A stretch of 27,342 nucleotides of DNA, taken from contig BFEA01000204.1 in NCBI GenBank assembly GCA_003427395.1, positions 1,067,754 to 1,095,095 on the forward strand, read 5' to 3'. Position 1 is the stretch's first letter. The number at the start of each line of letters is the position of its first letter. Position numbers and translations under genes: made by a program. Of this stretch, positions 17,669 to 24,846 are shown one piece after another. The stretch comes from Chara braunii. Its lineage: Eukaryota > Streptophyta > Charophyceae > Charales > Characeae. The notes under the pieces are model-generated. The model was given only the letters and a program-made list of their open reading frames with translations. It was not told the origin of the DNA and did not search any database.

Positions 17669-18369
17669 GGGAAAATTTGTCTGGCGCCCCTGTATTTTGC
17701 GTTATTTCGCGTCGCGCCCCTCCGACGGCCGGTTTACCCTGTCGCGCCCCTCGGCCAAAAAATATTTTCAGCAGGCCCTTGTTGGTGGTGACCGCAACTT
17801 TCCAGGACGCCCTCCTTCGACTGGCAGTCCCATTTCTGTCGGGCCCTGTGCCATATGCCCTCATGAAGGGAAGCCATCTTTCTGCATGATGCGCTACAAA
17901 TTCAGAGAGAGTGACGGTGAGTTTGCCGCAGCATTCTGCGCAGCTCGCCGTGCATCTCTCTCTCTCTCTCTCTCTCAGTTCGAAGTTGCAAATAGGGAAT
18001 GAATCTTCCCATGTTCGTGGAAATATACGTTCAGGTGTTGTAAATTGCTGGCGCGCAAAGTAGTCAGACAGAGAGAGAGAGAGATGGCTTTCAGATCACA
18101 CCGTAGCGCCTCCAACGGCAGTTGGATGGTACCCGTAGGGGCATCCCGAAAAATTTCCCGCTGGCTTTTAACGGCCATCCGGTAGGGGCATGCCGCAAAT
18201 TAGGGACAGTACTGGTAGGGGCGTGATGAAAAGATTTGAGGCCCAAACGACACCAGGGTCTTATGGAAAATTTGAACCCTGCTCAGAGGGGTGCGACAGG
18301 GTAAACCGGCCATCAGAGGGGCACGACGCGAAATAACGCAAAATACAGGGGTGCCAGACAAATTTTCCC
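17669..18369. mobile_element. MULE-like non-autonomous element with 84-bp terminal inverted repeats
   Basis: The left end (17669-17752) and the right end (18286-18369, reversed) match over about 84 bp, starting GGGAAAATTTGTCTGGC. The few mismatches are C/T or G/A changes within CpG sites. Both ends are flanked by runs of ten T, compatible with the 9-10 bp duplication of Mutator-like elements but ambiguous because of the homopolymer. The 701-bp element encodes nothing recognisable; inside are CT and GA microsatellites and three copies of GTAGGGGC(A/G)T. Confidence 0.85.
17955..17976 (+). repeat. CT microsatellite inside the MULE-like element
   Basis: A perfect TC dinucleotide run of about 11 units. 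A shorter GA run lies at about 18069-18083. Confidence 0.85.
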
Positions 18370-18379
18370 TTTTTTTTTT

Positions 18380-18787
18380 CTTTTCTTTTTTTTCTTTTAT
18401 ATAAAAAGCTATGTTCTTCTCTCAATTTCACCTCACACTACCTACCTACCACTACTCGTAGGCATACGGGGAACCCCGTAGCAGCCAGAACCGTGTTCAC
18501 GAGAGAACATGGGGGGGCTGCTCCCGACCTGCATGTGGGCGATACCGGCTAGCCGGTAGCATCAGGGACCATGCCAACAGGACCAATCCCTGTGCCTCCC
18601 CTCAGGTCCCCTCCCCTACGAACATCAGCAGACTCTGCTCAATGCCGATCGGGGGATCCAGTGGTCTATCTCTAGGTGGTGGGCGCCAAGCATGCCCAGG
18701 AAGGTACATGGGGCCAATGGGGATTGAACCCACGACCTCCTGAATGCCACTTGCATGCCTTACCAACTGAGTTAGGCCGCTGGATAC
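18380..18787 (-). mobile_element. Full-length tRNA-derived SINE, its A-tail split by the MULE
   Basis: Read on the minus strand, the element starts at 18787 with a tRNA-like head: an A-box region CTAACTCAGTTGGTAAGG and a B-box region GTGGGTTCAATCCCC. A 250-bp body follows, then a 3' part shared with 2103-2230, and an A-rich tail (T-rich here, 18370-18410). AGCTTTTTTTT flanks the whole SINE-plus-MULE block (17656-17666 and 18788-18798) and is the likely target duplication; its T part is ambiguous. The head suggests transcription by RNA polymerase III. Confidence 0.8.
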
Positions 18788-19033
18788 AGCTTTTTTTTCG
18801 AGAGACCTCCTTCGCTCCTCCGAGTTTCAACCCAGATTCGGGAGTGGAGCCGGAATGGACAAACGACTTCTGCCAGACTGCTTCACACTGATCATGTCCA
18901 TATGTGCCAAATGACATTTTCAGAATTTGAGCGCGGCTGGGTCGAGAGTGTAGTGTGGCGAAAGGCACTCCGTTTTCACTTCCGGGAGCACTCCCGAAAA
19001 TTTTCCCAAGTTGGGTGTGGTGTGGCGAGGCCC

Positions 19034-19145
19034 TCAGTCCTTTTGTTGTTAGTTTGTCAAGTCCTTGTTTAGGTTGTCGCGACGTTAGACACAGAAAAAT
19101 GGCGGGGAGAGAACCGAATAGAACCGGATTTTTGACGGAGGGTTA
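19034..19145. other. Short spacer between two inverted-repeat elements
   Basis: It starts with the TCA duplication of the outer element at 17513-19033. I see nothing else recognisable in it. Confidence 0.4.
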
Positions 19146-19610
19146 GGCCCGCTTTGCACTAGTCGCCATCCGCCAAGATTTCGAATGCATCTGGAAAAAA
19201 TGATGTCCACATGCAATCAAAATGTTGGCGGATGGCGAGTAGTGCAAAAAAGTAGAATCGTGTGCAACCGGAGGCCTGGTTGCACTTACTCGCCACTATT
19301 TCTTCAACAGGAAAAAAAGTTTTTAAAAAATGTCTGCCTGATTTGGTTTGTGGAAGGGTACCAAACAGGAAAAAAAGTTTTTAAAAAATGTCTGCCTGAT
19401 TTGGTTTGTGGAAGGGTACCAAGGAGCACCCTCCACAAACGGCCGTTGACAGGCGGTGAAACCCAAAACACTTGCCATAACTTGTGTCGCACGTGTGGCG
19501 AGCCGTCTGACACAGTTTTCATTCCCCATGTTTGTCGAGTAAGTGCAACCCAGGCACCTGCCCACCAAACCCACCGAACTTGGCGTATGGAGAGTAGTGC
19601 AACTAGGCCC
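19146..19610. mobile_element. Foldback element with double inverted repeats, family A copy 1
   Basis: The outer ends are GGCCCGCTTTGCACTAGTCG and, reversed, GGGCCTAGTTGCACTACTC. An inner pair reads GGCCTGGTTGCACTTACTCG (19273) against CGAGTAAGTGCAACCCAGGC (19538-19557). Near the left end there is a further hairpin (GTCGCCATCCGCCAA against TTGGCGGATGGCGA). The flanks are TTA and GTA, a possible decayed 3-bp duplication. The same nested architecture recurs at 20781-21377. No protein is encoded. Confidence 0.7.
19307..19422 (+). repeat. 58-bp tandem duplication inside the foldback element
   Basis: Two essentially identical 58-bp units, each starting ACAGGAAAAAAAGTTTTTAA and ending GGAAGGGTACCAA. 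Confidence 0.9.
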
Positions 19611-19827
19611 GTAGGACAGAGGGAGCTTTTGAGGTCTGGCAGGTAGGGATTTGCATGTGGCAGTCTAGCTCGTCTCTCTGTCTACGTGCAGGACTGACAG
19701 AGAAAATGGAGAGATCCAGGTTATGGGTGAGAACAGCAAGTGGGAAATGCACGTGGGAGTAGCAGCAGTGGCAATGCACGTGGTAAATGCGAGTTGTAGT
19801 CGGAATTTGAAGGTGGCCAGGGCACCC
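19611..19827. other. Unassigned noncoding stretch
   Basis: No gene, recognised element or long repeat is seen between the foldback element and the SINE-like units. Confidence 0.4.
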
Positions 19828-20535
19828 AGCCCATGTGGCTGAACGGTACACCCGTCAGCTGTTGACAAACAGACCTGAGTTCGAATCCTGGGTCGACTCA
19901 GATGAGTGAAAGTATAATTCTGAATCTAGAGCCGGTTTCAGTTGGATTATGATACTGCAAGGTCGTCGCCCTTTTGAACTTGAACACTCGCAGGGGAAAA
20001 AAGGAAGGTGAGCAGGGCTGGTACTGGGAAGGGAACTGGCACTCCGAACAGGGATGGTAGTGGAATGGGAGTGGGGGTGGGAATGTGAATGAGAATGGAT
20101 CTGACAATCAGAATGGGCCCAACTAGCATAGCTCAGTTGACACACCCATGAACTGATGAAAAAAATGCAGACCTCATTTTGAATTCCAATGGAATCAGAT
20201 CGGTAAACATAACTACGCTGTCGCTCGTCTGAGTCCAGTGGAATTCGAACTGTGGTCTGTTTGTCGAAATGTGGAGGAGGATGGGTCTGACAATCAGGAT
20301 CGGACCCAACTGGCCTACCACAGTTGGTACACCCATGAACTGTTGAAATGCAGACCTACCTGAGTTGGAATGGGAATGAAATTAGACCGGTAAACGTAAC
20401 TCCAAATTGACATGGAGCCAGGGCCAAGTGGGAAGGAAATTACATCAGTAAACACAACTCCAAATTTACATGGAGCCAGGGCCAAGTCCCACTAGCAGGG
20501 GTTTCGTTCACCGAAAAAAAAAAACAAAAAAAAAA
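19828..20535 (+). mobile_element. Cluster of three tRNA-like SINE units ending in an A-rich tail
   Basis: Three tRNA-like heads occur in the same direction. Unit 1 (19828-19900) has GTGGCTGAACGGTAC and the B-box GAGTTCGAATCCTG. Unit 2 (20119-20190) has TAGCTCAGTTGACAC. Unit 3 (20308-20380) has ACAGTTGGTACACCCATGAA and CTGTTGAAATGCAGACC. Units 2 and 3 share about 60 bp including CTGACAATCAG(A/G)AT upstream, at a spacing of about 187 bp. Near the end a 40-bp block (GTAAAC...CAGGGCCAAGT) occurs twice, 59 bp apart. An A-rich tail closes the cluster at 20516-20535. It could be one dimeric or trimeric SINE or several overlapping insertions. Confidence 0.55.
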
Positions 20536-20544
20536 CACCTGTCT

Positions 20545-20593
20545 TATCTGCGGCCGCTAGATTCGTCTCATCTGCGGCCGCTAGATTCGTGGG
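20545..20593 (+). repeat. 24-bp duplication containing GCGGCCGC
   Basis: TCTGCGGCCGCTAGATTCGT occurs twice, 24 bp apart. GCGGCCGC is an 8-bp GC palindrome that is rare in this AT-leaning stretch. Confidence 0.85.
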
Positions 20594-20780
20594 CTGCCTG
20601 AAAAGATCTGCTATATCAAGTATGTAGGGAGAGAGAGGAACGGTGAAGAGAGGCGTGACAGTTGCATCTGACAACTAACAAAGACCAACCACAGTTTTTC
20701 CGAGACATTGGGCATCGCTCCCCTACTCTCGACATGCACAAAAGACGAAACATGTGGCGGTGTATCTTTCCATGTTTTAG

Positions 20781-21377
20781 GGGCCCTATTTGCACTACTC
20801 GCCATGGCGAGTAGGGTAGGTGCGTGGTTTACAAACTCGGCGAGTATGGCAAGTAGGTGCGTGGTTGCACTTGGGGCGTAGTTGCACTACTTGCCATTCG
20901 GCACAATTTGTGGCGGATGTGTGGAGATGTATGGCGAGTAGGTGCGTGGTTTCCAAACTCGGCGAGTATGGCGAGTAGGTGCATGGTTGCACTAGTCGCC
21001 ATTCGGCACAGATTGTGGCGGATGTGTGGAGATGGAGAGTCAAAGAAACTAGAATCGTGTCGAACTGGAGGCCTGGTTGCACTTACTCGCGACTGTGTTT
21101 CTTCTACAGAGAAAAAGTAAAAAAAAACTTTTGTCTGCCTGATCTCCACTCGTGAAGGGCTGCACTCGCCAAGAAGTTTGTTTTGTGGGGAGGTCACAAG
21201 GATGACCCTCCACAAAACAGCAGTACAGAGTTGGGAACTCGCCACAGTCTGTGGCGGAATGAAAAGGGAAACTGGGCAAAAGTTCTGACAGGTTTCCTCG
21301 CACCAAGTTTGGCGCGAGTAAGTGCAACCAGGCGCCTACTCGCCAAACTAGGCGTATGGAGAGTAGCTGAATTTGGG
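20781..21377. mobile_element. Foldback element, family A copy 2
   Basis: The left end is GGGCCCTATTTGCACTACTC; the right end, reversed, reads GCCCAAATTCAGCTACTC. It shares with 19146-19610 the inner pair (GGCCTGGTTGCACTTACTCG at about 21071 against CGCGAGTAAGTGCAACCAGG at about 21313), the phrase TTGTCTGCCTGAT, and CACCAAGTTTGGCG-like ends. An additional tandem repeat lies inside its left arm. Exact termini and target duplication are uncertain. Confidence 0.65.
20817..21037 (+). repeat. Tandem duplication (about 120 bp) in the left arm of the foldback element
   Basis: Two adjacent blocks each contain TAGGTGCGTGGTTT(A/C)CAAACT, CGGCGAGTATGGC, GCCATTCGGCACA and TGTGGCGGATGTGTGGAGAT. Confidence 0.75.
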
Positions 21378-21876
21378 CAACTTCTCAGTGTGGAGGGGTA
21401 CGAGGACAATTACCCTGCATTTTATTTTGGGGGAAGGCGGTAGTGGGGCTTCTGTGCACGCTGTGCATGATCAGTGTACTCTTGTGCTAACTTGGGCCTG
21501 GCCTGCAGCTTACTGTCTTCAGCCAAATAAAACGGACCAACATCCGAGCTGTATGTATATGGGGCAACATTCAGTCTAGGCACAGCTGTAATTGCCATAT
21601 GTGCTATTTGGGGGAAGACCGTAGGCATCGTCCTATTCTCTGTCAACGAGTTTGCAGTTGCCATGAAGATGGAGAGATGGAATGATCCAAGGAGACAAGC
21701 AGGGTGGTGCTTGTCCCAGGACTAACATCCTTCAGCACATGCTTGTATCCATTCTTAAAAAAAAAAAACAGAAAAATATACAAACAAACAGATACTTGCT
21801 TGTATCCATTCTCTCTCTGTTTTTTAATTCCTTTTTTTTTGTCTTTCGTTACCGTCAGTATCGTTGTGAACTTCCT
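21378..21876. other. Noncoding region with a short A-rich insertion
   Basis: No gene is recognised. The only clear structure is the A-rich insertion at 21756-21796. Confidence 0.45.
21756..21796 (+). mobile_element. A-rich insert of about 40 bp flanked by a 16-bp duplication
   Basis: TGCTTGTATCCATTCT occurs at 21740-21755 and 21797-21812. Between the copies there is only poly(A) and A-rich sequence. This looks like a retrotransposition event that copied little more than a tail. Confidence 0.6.
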
Positions 21877-22178
21877 CTGACCTCGCCCTTTCCCCCGTAG
21901 GCATTGCCTGCCCACTCCTCGTCGCCGTGATGAGGGACTGGTACGGCCTTGCTCGTTCACCACTGCTGTGGTGCCAACCTGCCCTTTCCGCCATAGGCAT
22001 TGCCTGCCCACTCCTCGTCGCCGTGATGAGGGACTGGTACGGCCTTGCTCGTGCACCACTGCTGTGGTGCCAACCTGCCCTTTCCGCCATAGGCATTGCC
22101 TGCCCACCCCTCGTCACCGTGACGAGGGACTGGTACAGCCTTGGTCGTGCACAACTGCTGTGGTGCCAACCTACCCCG
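21877..22178 (+). repeat. 96-bp tandem array, about three units
   Basis: GCATTGCCTGCCCA starts units at 21901, 21997 and 22093, an exact 96-bp period, with a partial unit before the first. Each unit carries small palindromes: CACCACTGCTGTGGTG (altered in unit 3) and CCTCGTCGCCGTGATGAGG. Because 96 is divisible by three, several frames stay open on both strands; I do not regard these as genes. Confidence 0.92.
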
Positions 22179-22319
22179 TGGGCTAGGGAGAGGTCCGCGG
22201 GTTGGTTGGTGTTCCCCCGTACTATACATAGACTAGTGAGAGGGTGAGATAGATGAGTACTAGCAAGAAGATGAGATAGATTAGAGAAGCCTTACTTCTT
22301 TCTTATAAAAAAAAAAAAA
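22179..22319 (+). mobile_element. Possible 3' end of a retroelement with poly(A)
   Basis: A G/A-rich stretch with two copies of ATGAGATAGAT-like sequence runs into 13 consecutive A (22307-22319). The segment around TTCCCCCGTA loosely resembles the 3' part of the SINE at 18380-18787. Confidence 0.35.
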
Positions 22320-22588
22320 GAACTTGGACCGTTTCTTGATTCATGCGTGGTGTCCTTGCACAGCAGGGGCCGTGCTGTGCTCATCTTGTCCGGGTCGTTC
22401 CACGTGCTCGGCTCCTACCGTAGAGTAGTCTTTTGTGAAGGTTTGGGGCCACAGACTCCCCTCCCTTCTCTGCTTGAACGAAAGCTGGGTGTGCTGCTCA
22501 CAGTAGTAATGCCAAACGACCAAGAAATGGTCTACTACCGACGCCTGTTCCGGTTCATGCAGTGAATTCACAATTACCATCAGAGACA
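22320..22588. other. Noncoding stretch
   Basis: Frames of 70-80 codons exist on both strands (for example 22347-22565 plus), but none has a recognisable domain and neither strand is preferred. I see no gene. Confidence 0.4.
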
Positions 22589-22592
22589 GTGT

Positions 22593-22599
<7 letters not shown>

Positions 22600-22629
<30 letters not shown>

Positions 22630-22678
22630 AAACAGGGCCTTATGGTCCAGGCTCCTTCTATTCTGGGGAGCGTCAACG
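22600..22678 (-). mobile_element. Truncated minus-strand retroelement tail
   Basis: A T-run (22597-22624, the A-tail) is followed by about 55 bp, all flanked by GTGTGCTCTTT (22589-22599 and 22679-22689). The body, read on the minus strand, contains AGAAGGAGCCTGGACC; a related sequence (AAGGAGCCGGAACCG) with its own T-rich tail lies at 22801-22900. Confidence 0.6.
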
Positions 22679-22800
22679 GTGTGCTCTTTCTATCTTCTTC
22701 TTATATGATGATAATTTTTCAGCCAGAAATGGCCCCACCTCGCAGCTTAACCATCATGTTCCTCTCTCTTGGCCGCTGACCGTACCCTGCTTGCCCAGCC

Positions 22801-22900
22801 TTTTTTTTTTTCTCTGTTTTTTCTTTTGTTCTCTTTACTTTTCTTTTTTTGTAACAAACCTTTCGGTTCCGGCTCCTTGTACAGTCTCGGGAGCATCAGT
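22801..22900 (-). mobile_element. Second truncated copy of the same retroelement tail
   Basis: A T-rich tract (22801-22850) is followed by sequence that on the minus strand reads CTCCCGAGACTGTACAAGGA and then GCCGGAACCG, similar to 22625-22678. No clear target duplication was found. Confidence 0.45.
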
Positions 22901-22904
22901 CTGG

Positions 22905-23305
22905 TTCCTATTCCACCGGCAAGTCACATGAAATACAATGGGTACGCAACTCAAATGCTTCTCCACACCGCTGGCCCAGCCTGATTGCTCACAGATACGG
23001 TTTTTAATGTGGCTCACAAAAAAAAAAAAAAAAAAAAGAAACAAAAAAAAAAAACATCTTCACACAAGGGCCTGCCTTTGATCTCACGGTGGACTGTATT
23101 CATTGTTCCTATTCCACCGGCAAGTCAAATGAAATACAATGCGTACGCAACTCAAATGCTTCTCCACACCGCTGGCCCAGCCTGATTGCTCACAGATATG
23201 GTTTTTATTGTGGCTCACAAAAAAAAAAAAAAAAAAAAAAAAAAAAGAAAACCATCTTCACACAAGGGCCTGCCTTCGATCTCACGGTGGACTGTATTCA
23301 TATGC
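22905..23305 (+). repeat. 201-bp tandem duplication with an internal poly(A) tract
   Basis: Units start at 22905 and 23106 with TTCCTATTCCACCGGCAAGT. They are nearly identical except for the internal A-tract, which is interrupted in the first unit and is a long uninterrupted A run in the second. The second unit also differs by a few substitutions (for example CACATG to CAAATG). Confidence 0.92.
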
Positions 23306-23350
23306 CTGTCTTGTGCACAGCAATACGTTAACTCCACCGAGATGAAACCA

Positions 23351-23543
23351 ACCAGCCTAGCTCAGTTGGTACAGCCCTGAACTGTTGAAATACAGACCTA
23401 CCTGAGGTCGAACTGCACGTGGAAGCAAGTGCGCAAAATACTGCAGAAAGAGTCAGTGCTAGCGGTGTCTGCTCTTACCAGCACCGCTAGCACTGACGGG
23501 TGTTGCAACAACAACAACAACAACAACAACAACATAAAAAAAA
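23351..23543 (+). mobile_element. tRNA-derived SINE with perfect hairpin and CAA tail
   Basis: The head is tRNA-like (CCTAGCTCAGTTGGTACAG, CTGTTGAAATACAGACC, and a B-box region GAGGTCGAACTGC). A perfect 16-bp hairpin follows (23452-23467 with 23482-23497, stem GTCAGTGCTAGCGGTG, 14-nt loop). A CAA microsatellite (23506-23532) and a short A-run form the 3' end. The total is about 190 bp. No target duplication was found. Confidence 0.75.
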
Positions 23544-23673
23544 TCTAGCTTCGAGGTTGTTATCAGGTGCACAGCGCGAGGTGCATGGGCACGTGACCCA
23601 GGTGCTCCGTGATCCCCACAGATACAAGAACAGGCTAAAAAAGATAGAACAACAGAAAAATGTGAGGTGTTGT

Positions 23674-23783
23674 GGGCCTCGCTCCACTAGTCACCAATTG
23701 GGCAACGGCTAGGAAATGGAAAGATACACCACCATGTTTTTTGCCGTTTGCGGATGTGGAGAGGTAGTGGTGGAGCGAGGCCC
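23674..23783. mobile_element. 110-bp MITE with perfect ends and 3-bp target duplication
   Basis: The ends are GGGCCTCGCTCCAC and GTGGAGCGAGGCCC, flanked by TGT on both sides (23671-23673 and 23784-23786). The terminus GGGCCTCG and 3-bp duplication match the outer element at 17513-19033, so the two probably share a transposase source. Confidence 0.88.
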
Positions 23784-23786
23784 TGT

Positions 23787-24138
23787 GTTCATGCTTTGTT
23801 GGACTGATTTCTAGACACAACTGTGGATGTTTCGACTTCAAGTTTTCGAAAATTGTGGTTTTACATGACACAAATCGTCTAATGTTGTAGTTTATCTTCG
23901 ATATCCTTTTTCTTTTTTCTTTTTTAGAAAAGGCCCACGGCCTTGAGATATCATCATTGAACCTAGGCTGCCAGAGTGGCCCCGGACCACTTTTTGCCCG
24001 GCCGGGCCAAACAAAACAAAACAAAAAAAGTAAAATTATGTTAAAGAAAAAACAAATTGTATAGAATTTCGATGCGCCCCTGATGCCAAACTTGTTCAGT
24101 TTATTTTTCTGCATAACAAAGTTTTTTTTCGGATTACC
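23787..24138. other. Noncoding, T-rich and A-rich tracts
   Basis: T-rich tract at 23908-23926 next to GGCCTTGAGATATC could be another minus-strand retroelement end. An (AAAAC)-type run lies at about 24008-24026. No gene is seen. Confidence 0.35.
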
Positions 24139-24325
24139 TTTTTTTTTTTTTTGCTGGGACCTTCCCTGGTCCTCGCACGGCCGGGTCATCCGCGGGTGGC
24201 CCGGCTGGTAGCCTACCGGTAGCATTGAACTGACCGGCCCTAGGTAATTCAGAAGTAGGTTGTTTTGTTGATCTGACTGCATCTGGATTCGAATTTGGGT
24301 CTGCATTTCAACAGTGCCATGGGTG
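24139..24325 (-). mobile_element. tRNA-derived SINE, minus strand
   Basis: Read from 24325 leftwards: GGCTCACCCATGGCACTGTT, then GAAATGCAGACC, a B-box region AATTCGAATCCAG, a GC-rich body (CGGTAGGCTACCAGCCGGGC) and a poly(A) tail that appears here as 14 T (24139-24152). The head matches those at 17390, 20308 and 23351. Confidence 0.7.
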
Positions 24326-24726
24326 AGCCGAAGCCATTTTGTTTCTCCACCAAACGCTTCTACCTTTTTCACTCCAAGAGCTTACATTTTCTACTCCGAA
24401 ATTGAATTCGTCTCCAATTTTCGTTTCAAACAAAAATCAGACGAGTTTTCAGCCCTGTTTCAATCACCACCACCATCTGACCGAAAGTTTGTTTGGAGAG
24501 GCCACTGGGCCCCCGTCAATTTGAGGTGTGGCGGTTGCTAAAAGAAAGCACATCTCACCGACACTCTGTTAGTAGTGGCCAGTGGTCATCGAGAAACTGC
24601 TGCGCCAAGTTGCAAGGTTTTTATGCGGTTCAACACCTTGCAGGAAGCTATACCAGCGGACTGGGTGGGTGGAATAGCCTGTGTCGTGAAGACAAGGTTG
24701 AGGGAGAAAATGGGTGGTGGTGGTGG
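24326..24726. other. Unassigned region
   Basis: No gene or transposon is recognised. A long plus-strand frame (24493-25047) and a minus-strand frame (24586-24993) run through to the array beyond; see that entry. Confidence 0.35.
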
Positions 24727-24846
24727 TTCAACGGCGTCCCGGAGCCGGTGACACTTTTCAACGGTGTCCCGGAGCCGGTGACACTTTTCAACGGTGTCCC
24801 GGAGCTGGTGACACTTTTCAACGGCGTCCCGGAGCTGGTGACAATT
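24727..24846 (+). repeat. 30-bp tandem array, four units
   Basis: TTCAACGGCGTCCCGGAGCC plus ten more bases is repeated four times with a few T/C substitutions. On the plus strand it encodes four copies of FNGVPE(P/L)VTL; on the minus strand it encodes repeats such as CHRLRDTVEK. Both frames stay open because the unit is a multiple of three, and neither has a recognised domain, so I leave the coding status open and think it unlikely. Confidence 0.9.

Larger units (their letters stand above)
17513..19033. mobile_element. Outer inverted-repeat element (Harbinger-like MITE), split by a SINE and a MULE
   Basis: The left end GGGCCTCGCCACAC and right end GTGTGGCGAGGCCC are perfect inverted repeats, and looser complementarity extends to about 50 bp (CGGGAGTG blocks). 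The flanks carry a TCA duplication (17510-17512 and 19034-19036). Without the inserted SINE and MULE the element would be about 390 bp. GGG-type ends with a 3-bp duplication fit PIF/Harbinger-type MITEs. No protein is encoded. Confidence 0.85.

Noticed and set aside
18700-18787. Possible functional tRNA gene on the minus strand (A-box and B-box present).
   Set aside because: No acceptor stem closes, the sequence continues into a long body with an A-tail, and the block has a target duplication, so it is a SINE head.
17513-19033. LTR retrotransposon, because similar sequences lie at both ends.
   Set aside because: The ends are inverted, not direct, and no primer-binding site, polypurine tract or gag-pol sequence is present.
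21927-22247. A 32-residue repeat protein.
   Set aside because: The 96-bp unit is divisible by three, so repeats are open in several frames; this is expected without selection.
22347-22565. A 72-residue frame between repeats.
   Set aside because: Both strands carry frames of similar size, and no family was recognised.
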